NCBI GenBank assembly: GCA_034722995.1
Contig: JAYEOL010000015.1
Location: 1-37,220, forward strand
Reading direction: 5' to 3'
Length of the DNA: 37,220 bases
DNA from: Candidatus Cloacimonadota bacterium
GTDB lineage: Bacteria > Cloacimonadota > Cloacimonadia > JGIOTU-2
Part shown: positions 15,887 to 23,782 of the stretch, one piece after another
Position numbering within the stretch: the stretch's first letter is position 1
Layout of the letters: each line of letters begins with the position of its first letter
Translations under genes and position numbers: made by a program
Notes under the pieces: generated by a model
What the model saw: only the letters and a program-made list of their open reading frames with translations
Databases searched by the model: none
Told to the model about the DNA's origin: nothing

Positions 15887-15999
15887 TATTGGTTAAAAGG
15901 TATATGGTATAAGGAAATAAGGATATAGTGGCTGGGTGGATAATACCAGCCAGAATAAAAAGTAAAAGAAATGTTTAACTTGTTCATTTTTTTTGATAA

Positions 16000-16665
16000 C
16001 TAAAAGTTCCCGCCTAATCCTAACTTTAGCCTTATGGGTGGTAAGCACAAACCCCCACCAATTTCAAAATTTACAAATATACTCTTATATATTCTAAAAT
16101 TATGCCCAGATATAATACCTATCTGTGGTATAATTACATTTTTTGTTTTAAGGGAAGGTGGAGAAAATTTCTTCGATTCAGATGAGATATAACCTAATTC
16201 AACAAAATATCCCCAATATCTACTACTCATGAAATCTGAGAGAATTGATTTTTCTTTATATTCTTTTCTTAAATGGGTATATTTAATACCAAAGTATTTT
16301 ACTCCAATTAAATCTTGAAAATAGGTATCATTATAATAATCCAACATTTTCTCTATTTCAACAATACTAAATTTTAAAGTAAATCTTGTAAGAGTAGAAT
16401 CTGTATTGCTGTAACTGTAATTTATATTGAAAATTCCTAATAAGATGTCAGATAAATTTATATCTATAAAATTTCTTTTCGAATTATCTACTTGAATCGT
16501 ATTTATATTTTTTATCCTATCATTAATATTTATTTTGTAAAACAAGTCTTTATTATTGAAGAGAATTTGACTCATATATAGATCATTAATGTCATTAATT
16601 TTTTCATTAGCAAATGCTATCGAACACAAAATAATTCCTATAATTAGGCATATAAATTTTTTCAT
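16000..16665 (-). CDS. Hypothetical secreted protein, possibly a small outer-membrane barrel
   Basis: No known family is recognised. ATG 16665 gives a clear signal peptide, MKKFICLIIGIILCSIAFA, with cleavage likely after AFA; the in-frame ATG at 16704 would put a basic stretch before it and is not used. The mature part, about 200 residues, is rich in alternating polar and hydrophobic strands and ends in LGLGGNF. A terminal phenylalanine is typical of outer-membrane beta-barrels. A promoter lies at 16763-16791. Base composition resembles that of the neighbours. Barrel topology is inference. Confidence 0.6.
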   Translation of the reverse strand: MKKFICLIIGIILCSIAFANEKINDINDLYMSQILFNNKDLFYKININDRIKNINTIQVDNSKRNFIDINLSDILLGIFNINYSYSNTDSTLTRFTLKFSIVEIEKMLDYYNDTYFQDLIGVKYFGIKYTHLRKEYKEKSILSDFMSSRYWGYFVELGYISSESKKFSPPSLKTKNVIIPQIGIISGHNFRIYKSIFVNFEIGGGLCLPPIRLKLGLGGNF

Positions 16666-16762
16666 TTTTCTTGCTTTATTAAACCGTCTTATAAAAAGAT
16701 ACACTTAAATGGATAGAGGAACTCTGTTCCGTCTGCCACCTGTGAAACTTGCGTTAATTAAA

Positions 16763-16791
16763 ATTTAAATTTAATGAGCTGTTGTTGTCAA
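16763..16791 (-). promoter_or_regulatory. Putative promoter of the barrel-like gene
   Basis: On the minus strand TTGACA (16791-16786) and TTAAAT (16768-16763) are separated by 17 bases. The chosen start codon is about 100 bases downstream. Confidence 0.5.
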
Positions 16792-16811
16792 TTTTTATAT
16801 AAAAATTTGGG

Positions 16812-16851
16812 TTATAAAAGGTCTCCCAGCAACTGGATTTTACCGGGAGAC
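16812..16851 (-). terminator. Rho-independent terminator after the first beta-helix gene
   Basis: Minus-strand GTCTCCC (16851-16845) pairs with GGGAGAC (16827-16821), and CTTTTATAA follows. It lies about 50 bases beyond the stop of the 16904-19210 gene. Confidence 0.6.
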
Positions 16852-16903
16852 TTAAGATTAAGATGCTATCTATTTTAGTAAAGGGGATTTGTTTTCCAGA
16901 ATT

Positions 16904-19210
16904 TTAACGAATTAGAATCATTCTCTTTGTCACTTTAAACTTGTCCATTTTTAGACTATAAAAATAGATTCCACTTGGGACAGGTCTTCCTTTCTCATCT
17001 TTTCCATCCCATACAACTTCATTAATTTTTAATTTATAATTTTGAATTTTTAATTGTCTTATCAGTTGTCCTCTTACATTGAAAATATCCAGATAAATCT
17101 CTCTCTCAAACATCATAGGAATGGATAATAGTTTATTTAAATTAAACGAAATTGTAGTTGAATTGCTAAAAGGATTTGGATAGTTTTGAAGTAAGATATT
17201 GTCTGTTGATCGATTTTGCCAATCATCTACTGCAGGAATATATTGCCATTCATACGCACCCATATCTATTCTGCCTCCGGATATTCTCGGTTTGCCTGCT
17301 AGGTCATATTCCGGCAGGTGTAAGCCAGTTGTATCTATTGTGCCAGAATCTATGCAGGATGAACTATCCGAAAGTGCATAAGGATAATCGCCAGTTCCTA
17401 TCCAGAAAGGGTTTTCATCTATATTGCCTTCCAGCCAGTTAAGTGTATTATTCCCCAAAACCATAATGCCCCACATACCACCCTGTATTAAGCTATTTTG
17501 AACAGTAAGAGTACAAGGCATATCTCTTCCATCAACAACTATTTCTCTCGGAATATCTCCATATAAAATTGAATTAATAATATTTACCTCCGCTCCATAA
17601 TCTAACTTGACTGCTCCACCAGTTGGTGTAGTATTATCACCTATTGTTGCATTAATTACATCAACTGTTGCATTATTCATTACAGTTAATGCTACTGAGG
17701 ACAAAGGCCAATCAGTAGTTACATTGACATTATTGGTAACTTGTACATTCTTAAAAATGCCATAAAAATTATTAGATGTAATCATATCCCCGCCAACAAC
17801 TATACCTCCACCATCACCTACATCAGGATCAGAGTCGGGTAAATTATTTCTAACAACACAGTTCTCTACTGAAAACTGATGAAATATCTGACTATTATTG
17901 TATATTTTCAATGCTTTACCACCTAAATTGTCATAGATATACAAATTCTTCATGAGTAAATTATTTATAGCATTAGTTAAAATACCACTTCCAGCCGAAC
18001 CCCCACAATGATGCAGTGTAATATTTTCTAATAATATATTATTGTTTTTTCTTATTTTTACGCCTCCATAATCACTCATTTCACATTCATATCCTGAACC
18101 ATTTATCATAGTTAAATTTTTAAGCGCATACTCCTCTTCCTCATCTTCTGCTTGGATTAGTTTAGTTAAATGGTCTCCATCAAGAATAGTATTTTCCATA
18201 CTTTCCCCAACAAGAGACACATAACTTCTTAAATTTAGAGGAAATTTTTCTTCATTCACACTTGGCGAATATACACCATCAGCAATATGAATAGTATTTG
18301 GATACAGGCTATCAGATGCTATCTTAGTAAGTGCATAAGAAATTGTCTGGAGGGGTTCGTCTGTGGTTAAACCACTGTTATTATTATCTCCATCCGGGCT
18401 TACATATAAATCTGCATTTACAGGTTCAATTTTTGAATTTAATATACTGGTGGTAACATCGTATAATGGATTACCGTACGCATCCTTAGAAGAAATAAAA
18501 TAATTATCTGGAGCCATTACCGTAAATGTATCAACCACTATTTCCGCAGGTGGACAGGAGGGTGATTTCTGAAAATCCGAACCTATAGGTGAGTAATTCA
18601 AGTAAACATTTGAGAGGATATTATTATTAAAATTAACATGAGAACCACCACTTAACTTAATCCCACCACCAATCCATGTTGCATGATTATTTGTTACTGT
18701 AACACCAGATAAAGTAATATTATTTGAATTACAAATATATAACCCTCCCCCAAAATGTGCTTTGTTGTTTTTTACAAAACACTTTTTTATCGTAGGATTT
18801 GAGTCCTTGATTACTATTCCACCTCCACGTTGAAACCCTAAATTTATTGATCCAACCCCATTTTGTATTGTAAACCCATATAAGAGAGTACTCTCATCTT
18901 CACCTGAAACGATTTTAACTACACTACCTTCATGATTCCCATCAATAATAGTTTGGTGAATAAAGGAGTCTGATTCTGTTATAATGTATAAACTGGCAAC
19001 AGTTATGTTTTTGCCGTTAAAGTTTATGTTTTCATAGTATGTTCCGGGATAGACTAAAACTGTATCTCCATCTGTGGAAGCGTTTATGCCTTCCTGGATA
19101 GTAGTATAGTTTCCTGTTCCTGTTGTATCTACAATGATAGTATTTCCAATTAATGGAAAATTGGAAAATAAAAATATAATAGATAATGATATTATTATTT
19201 CTAATTTCAT
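16904..19210 (-). CDS. Secreted right-handed beta-helix protein with type IX secretion sorting domain
   Basis: The 768-residue protein has a signal peptide (LEIIISLSIIFLFSNFPLIG). A first pectate-lyase-like beta-helix follows: TIQEGINASTDGDTVLVYPG near 35-54, then many short N-rich turns. Next comes a DUF1565-like segment (YVSPDGDNNNSG about 270, DGVYSP about 310) with a second helix region. The C-terminal sorting tail runs LLQNYPNPFSNSTTISF to GIYFYSLKM ... MILIR, about 85 residues. It should cross the outer membrane by the type IX system and be anchored or released at the surface. Relatives are adhesins or polysaccharide-binding proteins; no catalytic site is evident. ATG 19210 is chosen for its AAAGGAG site, which lies in a perfect palindrome. 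Codons 17021-17056 carry a dispersed AT-rich repeat. It stands in tandem with a second such gene. Confidence 0.85.
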   Translation of the reverse strand: MKLEIIISLSIIFLFSNFPLIGNTIIVDTTGTGNYTTIQEGINASTDGDTVLVYPGTYYENINFNGKNITVASLYIITESDSFIHQTIIDGNHEGSVVKIVSGEDESTLLYGFTIQNGVGSINLGFQRGGGIVIKDSNPTIKKCFVKNNKAHFGGGLYICNSNNITLSGVTVTNNHATWIGGGIKLSGGSHVNFNNNILSNVYLNYSPIGSDFQKSPSCPPAEIVVDTFTVMAPDNYFISSKDAYGNPLYDVTTSILNSKIEPVNADLYVSPDGDNNNSGLTTDEPLQTISYALTKIASDSLYPNTIHIADGVYSPSVNEEKFPLNLRSYVSLVGESMENTILDGDHLTKLIQAEDEEEEYALKNLTMINGSGYECEMSDYGGVKIRKNNNILLENITLHHCGGSAGSGILTNAINNLLMKNLYIYDNLGGKALKIYNNSQIFHQFSVENCVVRNNLPDSDPDVGDGGGIVVGGDMITSNNFYGIFKNVQVTNNVNVTTDWPLSSVALTVMNNATVDVINATIGDNTTPTGGAVKLDYGAEVNIINSILYGDIPREIVVDGRDMPCTLTVQNSLIQGGMWGIMVLGNNTLNWLEGNIDENPFWIGTGDYPYALSDSSSCIDSGTIDTTGLHLPEYDLAGKPRISGGRIDMGAYEWQYIPAVDDWQNRSTDNILLQNYPNPFSNSTTISFNLNKLLSIPMMFEREIYLDIFNVRGQLIRQLKIQNYKLKINEVVWDGKDEKGRPVPSGIYFYSLKMDKFKVTKRMILIR
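17021..17056 (-). repeat. AT-rich dispersed repeat inside the sorting-domain coding region
   Basis: On the minus strand this reads AATTCAAAATTATAAATTAA and onward, the same unit as at 1504-1540. Here it is translated in frame as LKIQNYKLKIN, replacing the GxxxAGxH-type turn expected between the two halves of the sorting domain, without changing the length. Confidence 0.55.
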
Positions 19211-19213
19211 AAG

Positions 19214-19231
19214 TCTCCTTTTAAAAGGAGA
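19214..19231 (-). promoter_or_regulatory. Perfect palindrome containing the ribosome binding site of the first beta-helix gene
   Basis: TCTCCTTTTAAAAGGAGA (19214-19231) is an 18-base perfect palindrome. Its minus-strand right half, AAAAGGAG, is the Shine-Dalgarno for ATG 19210. Folded RNA would hide that site, so translation may depend on melting or on a binding protein. Confidence 0.55.
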
Positions 19232-19266
19232 AACTCGACTCGAGTTCAAGAACCCGAGTCGGGTTT
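19231..19266. repeat. Palindromic repeat (AAACCCGACTCG family), copy 2
   Basis: Arms AAACTCGACTCGAGTTC (19231-19247) and GAACCCGAGTCGGGTTT (19250-19266) pair imperfectly, with two mismatches. The sequence matches the element at 8874-8909 at both ends. It stands immediately upstream of the palindrome holding the ribosome binding site. Confidence 0.65.
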
Positions 19267-19304
19267 CATTCGTGTGTGTTTTATCATCAACGCATCAACA
19301 TTTA

Positions 19305-19360
19305 TTCTACGAAGTTTCTTAATATCCGTAGTCTGGACGAAGGATATTAACGAAGTAGAA
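19305..19360. repeat. Nested palindrome overlapping the stop of the second beta-helix gene
   Basis: Outer arms TTCTAC/GTAGAA (19305-19310, 19355-19360) enclose TAATATCC/GGATATTA (19320-19327, 19342-19349) with a core CGTAGTCTGGACGAAGG. The core resembles the CTACGGAG/CCTTCG family seen at 12353, 27378 and 35197. The stop codon at 19347-19349 lies inside it, so the element reaches into the coding region. No T-run follows, so a terminator role is doubtful. Confidence 0.6.
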
Positions 19361-21455
19361 ACATCTTCTTGATTATTCTTTTCTTACCAGCTGATAGCTT
19401 GTAGAAATATATCCCGTTTCCTAATTTTTTGCTATTATCATCTTTCCCATTCCAGATTATGCTATGATTTCCTGCTGAAACTTTTCCTTTCAAAAGGGCT
19501 TTTACTCTTTGTCCTCTGATATTATAAATAGATATCTCAATAACAAATTCTTCTGGCAGGGCATAAGAAATTGTTGTATTATAACCAAAAGGATTTGGGG
19601 CATTTTGTGAAAGAGAAACTTCAGTAGGAATTGTAATACCTCCACCTGTATTCAGACGCACTATTGAATATCCCTGTCTGCCTGCTATGAGTCTTCTCTC
19701 AATATATTCACCTGTTATGAAATCATATACAGAATAATCATTTATCTTCTGCTTATCTCCTCTTCCATAAACAATCTGAAATGTAAGTTCACCAACATCT
19801 TTGTTTACAAAATCAGTATAAGAAAAAATCTGTGCTCTGCCACTATCTACAACAGTTGCACCAACACATATATCATCTTCAAAAACACCAATTTCCATAA
19901 TACTCTCATCAATCTCATCTATATTAATTGCTTCATAATCAGGCTTATCAGTGTAGGTAAAATTCTGAGGATTTTGTTTTTCAGGCACAGAAATCTTTTC
20001 ACCTGAATAATTCCATTGGAAGTCCGTTATAGTCTGATGAACTTGAACCATATATCCTTTTCCATATCTCATAGGGATTGGGTTCGAGGAAATGGGATGA
20101 GTCGCAGTTCTATTTTTTACTTCCATTGAGCCATCAAAGTAGAAATGATCTTCACCCTTGATATATCTAACATTTGACCACTCATCACCAAAAGCAATAT
20201 CTGACATCAGAGTTTGTGGTAACCAATAACCTATCCAGTTCCAATATGGTTCTCCCAATAATGTTATAGGTGTGTCTGGTGCAAGCCTGCTACCATCAAG
20301 TGGTAAGTAGCTATTATCTGTATAACTTGTTCGGAGTTTGTAACCAGATGTGCTTACTATATTCTCCAATCCAACTGGATGCCAAGTCTCATCATAGTAT
20401 TTCAAAACACCGCCTTGTCCTTTCAATTCTATCCAACCCAATGTTGGGAAAGGTTCAATATTCATTAGAACGCTATCTGCTGCAACAGGTTCATTTCCAT
20501 CTCTCTCCAATCTTGGGAAGCTTACCCAGTTCCATTTGTTTTTTATTTTCTTTACATCATACACAGTTGGGTAGCAGCCCATATCTATTCGGGTGCTGTC
20601 AGGATCTTGCATATTGGGGTCACCAGCATCAATGCAGGGGCTTCCTTCAAGGAGATGGTATAGGTGGTTGCCTTCTTCTACAAAGAGAGGGTCTGCATCT
20701 ATGTTACCAGTGCCAGTAAATCCTCCTTCAATATCCGAATAAGTAACATCAGTAATATAAGAAGAAATTTGCATAAACTGATTACCATATGCAATAGAAT
20801 TAATAATTGTAGGACTTTGTTCTTGGAATCGAATGACTCCTTTTTTATTTTCTACGATTGTACAATTGGAAATAACACCTCCAGCCATATAGATACCTGC
20901 ACCTGAACCTACGCCAAAACCGTTATCTATAACTAACGTATTCTCGATCGTACCATTTCTTCTTGGAAAAGGTTCATCCAGAAATATACCATACCATGCA
21001 TTCATTCTAACAATACAATCCTTTATAGTCACTTCAGAATAATCACTAGAACCTATACCACAATATTCATTGTCTTCTGCTATACAATTTACAATGTTAC
21101 AAGTCGCAACAAACATACTTATTCCACAACCACAAGCGTTACAAACCGTCAGGTTAGAAATATTGCATGTGGCGTAATCGATATGCAATGGAGAATATCC
21201 ATAATAATCACTTTCTATTGTTACATCATTTGGATCAAGAGTACTACCTGTTATATCAATATCAATTTCTATATCTAAATGATCATAATAATATCCAGGA
21301 TGGATAACTATTACATCACCTGCTTGAGCAGCATTATATGCTGATGAAATTGTGGGATACTGCTGTCCTGAACCTACATGAAGTTCATCTGCATTGAGGG
21401 AGCTTATATTGGTGCTAATATATACCATCACTAGGATTAAAAATATTTTTTTCAT
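19347..21455 (-). CDS. Secreted beta-helix surface protein with type IX secretion sorting domain
   Basis: The 702-residue protein has a signal peptide (MKKIFLILVMVYISTNISSL). A parallel beta-helix domain (about 25-290) starts YPTISSAYNAAQAGDVIVIHPG and ends SPCIDAGDPNMQDPDSTRIDMG. The middle domain (about 300-590) begins NKWNWVSFPRLERDG and has repeated tryptophan-rich NW turns; I recall this module from Cloacimonadota proteins. The sorting tail runs SLSQNAPNPFGYNTTISY to GNGIYFYKLSAGKKR and LLR. Ribosome binding site AGGAAT precedes ATG 21455. A promoter about 390 bases upstream implies a long leader with abutting hairpins, suggesting RNA-level control. Likely roles are surface adhesion or carbohydrate binding; no enzyme motif is seen. 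Confidence 0.85.
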   Translation of the reverse strand: MKKIFLILVMVYISTNISSLNADELHVGSGQQYPTISSAYNAAQAGDVIVIHPGYYYDHLDIEIDIDITGSTLDPNDVTIESDYYGYSPLHIDYATCNISNLTVCNACGCGISMFVATCNIVNCIAEDNEYCGIGSSDYSEVTIKDCIVRMNAWYGIFLDEPFPRRNGTIENTLVIDNGFGVGSGAGIYMAGGVISNCTIVENKKGVIRFQEQSPTIINSIAYGNQFMQISSYITDVTYSDIEGGFTGTGNIDADPLFVEEGNHLYHLLEGSPCIDAGDPNMQDPDSTRIDMGCYPTVYDVKKIKNKWNWVSFPRLERDGNEPVAADSVLMNIEPFPTLGWIELKGQGGVLKYYDETWHPVGLENIVSTSGYKLRTSYTDNSYLPLDGSRLAPDTPITLLGEPYWNWIGYWLPQTLMSDIAFGDEWSNVRYIKGEDHFYFDGSMEVKNRTATHPISSNPIPMRYGKGYMVQVHQTITDFQWNYSGEKISVPEKQNPQNFTYTDKPDYEAINIDEIDESIMEIGVFEDDICVGATVVDSGRAQIFSYTDFVNKDVGELTFQIVYGRGDKQKINDYSVYDFITGEYIERRLIAGRQGYSIVRLNTGGGITIPTEVSLSQNAPNPFGYNTTISYALPEEFVIEISIYNIRGQRVKALLKGKVSAGNHSIIWNGKDDNSKKLGNGIYFYKLSAGKKRIIKKMFLLR

Positions 21456-21507
21456 CTTATTCCTCAGAAATATTTTATTTACCCTTTTTCTACTTTTCCC
21501 TCTTACC

Positions 21508-21659
21508 TAAGGGTTAGATGCGATGTATTCCCCTTACAGTATTAACTTGAAAATCAATAAGAAACATATCGGCATCATCGGGAAAACAATACTGGCACCT
21601 CTCTACACGGGGAAGAAACAAAAGAGAGAGGCAGGTAGCCGAATGAATTTGTTCTTACC
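21508..21659 (-). ncRNA. Candidate structured 5' leader RNA of the second beta-helix gene
   Basis: Three stems abut each other: 21508-21513 with 21531-21536 (TAAGGG/CCCTTA), 21537-21543 with 21588-21594 (CAGTATT/AATACTG), then after three bases 21598-21604 with 21625-21631 (CCTCTCT/AGAGAGG). A weak fourth pairing (GGTA/TACC) is possible up to 21659. They lie in the 463-base gap 21456-21918, which has no credible gene. No known riboswitch consensus was recognised. The rest of the gap is AT-rich apart from an eight-base G run near 21740. Confidence 0.45.
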
Positions 21660-21852
21660 AATATAAAAAATACCATAAGTAAAGAGTGATATAGTTGAAT
21701 GTATATGTGAAATATTCAGTAAATTGCAAATTCTGGGTGGGGGGGGTGAAACCAAAAATGCAAAATGAAAAATTAGACATAATAGTGATATTTTTTCTTA
21801 ATCCCGACTTTCTTGTTTTAATTCTCATTTTTGCCCTATAATTACACATTCC

Positions 21853-21882
21853 ATTTAATAAAAATAAAAGTAATTTTGTCAA
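21853..21882 (-). promoter_or_regulatory. Putative promoter for the second beta-helix gene
   Basis: Minus-strand TTGACA (21882-21877) is followed after 18 bases by TTAAAT (21858-21853). A transcript from here would carry a leader of about 390 bases before ATG 21455. The same TTTGTCAAA core could serve as a -35 in the other direction for the YraN gene. Confidence 0.5.
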
Positions 21883-21918
21883 ATTTTTGTTTCTCTTGCC
21901 TTATAAAATTTAATATCA

Positions 21919-22302
21919 ATGTTTAAGTTAATTATGGATAGAAAAGAATTCGGCAAATTCGGTGAGGACATTGCCACCAAATTTTTAGAACATAACGGCT
22001 ATAGAATCATTGAAAGAAACTACCATTCTATTTACGGTGAAATTGACATAATCTGCAAAAAGAACAATCAACTTATTTTTATTGAAGTCAAAGCAAGAAA
22101 ATCTCTCAAATTTGGGGAGCCATTAGAAGCAGTCACTGAAAAGAAAAGGGAGAAAATCATAAAAACTGCCTATCATTTTATTACAAAGCATCAGCTTGAT
22201 TTATCCATTAGATTTGATATTATAACAATTCAATATATTTCAAAAGAAAAAAGGTATAAATTTGAACATATCAAAAATGCCTTTTTAGGAACTCCTATCT
22301 GA
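21919..22302 (+). CDS. YraN family (UPF0102) endonuclease-like protein
   Basis: The 127-residue protein has the restriction-endonuclease fold signature of YraN/UPF0102: GKFGEDIATKFLEHNGY near the start, then RNYHSIYGEIDIICKKN and IFIEVKARK, giving the E, D and ExK acidic-lysine catalytic set. EAVTEKKREKI is also conserved. Family members are thought to act in DNA repair or uptake, but the role is not established. Neither ATG 21919 nor ATG 21934 (MDRKEFGKFGED) has a ribosome binding site; the second fits the family length better. It converges on the GWxTD gene across a palindromic repeat. Confidence 0.88.
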   Translation: MFKLIMDRKEFGKFGEDIATKFLEHNGYRIIERNYHSIYGEIDIICKKNNQLIFIEVKARKSLKFGEPLEAVTEKKREKIIKTAYHFITKHQLDLSIRFDIITIQYISKEKRYKFEHIKNAFLGTPI

Positions 22303-22308
22303 ACTTTT

Positions 22309-22434
22309 GCCACGGATTTTTACTGATTTTTTTTATTCGCCACAGATTTTCACGGATATTCACGGATAATTTTTCGTAATTTTTTTTCAAATATTTAAAC
22401 ATATCTGTGCTTATCCGTGAGAATCTGTGGCAAA
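22309..22434. repeat. GCCACAGATTTTCACGGAT repeat with inverted arms
   Basis: The unit GCCACAGATTTTCACGGATA at 22339-22358 recurs in reverse at 22412-22431, and a degenerate direct unit (GCCACGGATTTTTACTGATT) precedes it at about 22309-22328. It fills the gap between convergent genes and could form a long hairpin serving as a two-way terminator. Confidence 0.7.
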
Positions 22435-22447
22435 TTTTTAGGAAGTC

Positions 22448-23782
22448 CTATTCCAACTCTCTTTCATCAAAATATTCTCCCAGATAATCCAGCCAGTTGG
22501 GGTCAGTAAATTCCTTCTCATCATTTTCACTGTAAACCAGTTTATAATTACCCTGACCAGTGAAGTCTACAAAGATATATATCCTCTTTCCACCCTGATA
22601 ATATTTCCATATTATATATGGTTTAGCTTTAAACTCATAACCCTTTTCAATTATTTCAGCTGGTTTACCTCTGCGAATATAGATTCTACCTCTATCGGTT
22701 TTCCATCCATCCTTAAAATGTGAGAAATGTTCATCAGCATATTGAGTCCGTCTTATAACCTCTTCCTTGAACTCATTCTTTTCAGTTATAGGATTAGGGT
22801 CGTTTTGTCGCCAGAATCTTTCTATAAATTTTAATTTGGCTTTGTTACTCAAATCCTGATAAATCTTATTATCCTGACGGGTCAAAAAATATTTTACATA
22901 TCGGTATTCTGCTTCCACATCAGCTTCTGTAACCTTCTTTTCTGGTTCTGATATGAAGAAAATCTCTTGAGTAGAAACATTTTCAGGAATCTCAACGACT
23001 ATTTTGTAAGTTCCAGGATTCCAATCAGAAATTGATATTGAACCCCAAAATGCCTTTTTATCACTTTCAATAGGAAAATCTTGGGATTTTTGATAGCATA
23101 TAGAATCGTTTTCTCTACCAGAGGTAGATCCTTTGGATGAGAAAATTGCAATTTGCCAATTAGCAGTTTTAGGATCTATTGTATCAAGGTTGTAAACTTC
23201 AAAATAATATGCGAAACTCGGATTTTCGGAAGGATTTATAAGATGATTTGGATTAACAAGAAAGATGATATTGTCTCTTTTAAAATTGGTAAAACTTTCT
23301 GTGGTGTCAGATTTATAAAATGAGTCTATTTCCAGGTCACTGATAATTAGATTCTCAGTATCTAAGGTTTTCAATTTTTTGTCCCAGCGAATTTTATTCT
23401 TACTAAGCCTATCTGATATTTCAATAGCAAATTCATAAATTCCTGGCGTGACCTGAGCAATGATTTTATCAATGAAGAATCCATCAGGTTCAATTGTGGT
23501 TTTTCCCGCTTCCCCGGAAATCAGTTGAGAATAATCTTTGGTGTATAACTCTTTTCCCTCTTTATTATAAATTGAAAATTTAATATCAAGCTGAGCGCAA
23601 AAACGATTTTCAAATAATTTAAACCGTAGATTCTTATGGTAAATTTTATACGAAATTTCAAAGATTGTATTGTTTTCTTCTGAAAGAAAACGATTACAAT
23701 CAAATAGCACTGGCAAGTCAGCAGAAAGAATAATTGGCATTATTAAAGATACAAAAACTAAAATTATAATTTTATTTTTCAT
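22448..23782 (-). CDS. GWxTD domain-containing secreted protein
   Basis: The 444-residue protein begins with a signal peptide (KIIILVFVSLIMPIILSA). An N-terminal beta-sandwich-like region of about 270 residues is followed by the GWxTD domain: FIERFWRQNDPNP near 318, then DGWKTDRGRIYIRRGKP near 355 and PYIIWKYYQGGKRIYIFVDF. The domain is widespread in FCB bacteria and of unknown function. Its ATG overlaps the dnaE stop (ATGA), so the two are cotranscribed and coupled, an odd pairing of a secreted protein with a replication enzyme. Residues near 220 (SSKGSTSGREN) are encoded by a dispersed palindromic repeat. Confidence 0.85.
   Translation of the reverse strand: MKNKIIILVFVSLIMPIILSADLPVLFDCNRFLSEENNTIFEISYKIYHKNLRFKLFENRFCAQLDIKFSIYNKEGKELYTKDYSQLISGEAGKTTIEPDGFFIDKIIAQVTPGIYEFAIEISDRLSKNKIRWDKKLKTLDTENLIISDLEIDSFYKSDTTESFTNFKRDNIIFLVNPNHLINPSENPSFAYYFEVYNLDTIDPKTANWQIAIFSSKGSTSGRENDSICYQKSQDFPIESDKKAFWGSISISDWNPGTYKIVVEIPENVSTQEIFFISEPEKKVTEADVEAEYRYVKYFLTRQDNKIYQDLSNKAKLKFIERFWRQNDPNPITEKNEFKEEVIRRTQYADEHFSHFKDGWKTDRGRIYIRRGKPAEIIEKGYEFKAKPYIIWKYYQGGKRIYIFVDFTGQGNYKLVYSENDEKEFTDPNWLDYLGEYFDERELE
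23114..23139. repeat. Palindromic repeat inserted in the GWxTD coding sequence
   Basis: CTCTACCAGAGGTAGATCCT and the next bases TTGGAT match 32585-32610 at about 21 of 25 positions. It holds the inverted repeat CTACC/GGTAG. It is read in frame as SSKGSTSGRE, in the same frame as the other copy. Confidence 0.6.

Noticed and set aside
15939-15954. GGCTGG/CCAGCC hairpin between the barrel-like gene and priA as a terminator
   Set aside because: No T-run follows on the minus strand, so termination there is not supported.
20270-20719. 149-residue plus-strand open frame opposite the second beta-helix gene
   Set aside because: It lies wholly within a well-supported coding region on the other strand, with cysteine- and leucine-rich nonsense composition.
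21736-21747. Run of eight G as a possible phase-variation tract
   Set aside because: It is not inside a gene or between promoter boxes, so slippage would have no obvious effect; possible but unsupported.
21655-21882. 75-residue minus-strand open frame in the long gap before the YraN gene
   Set aside because: It has no ribosome binding site, starts inside the putative -35 box, has no family resemblance, and overlaps the probable leader RNA.
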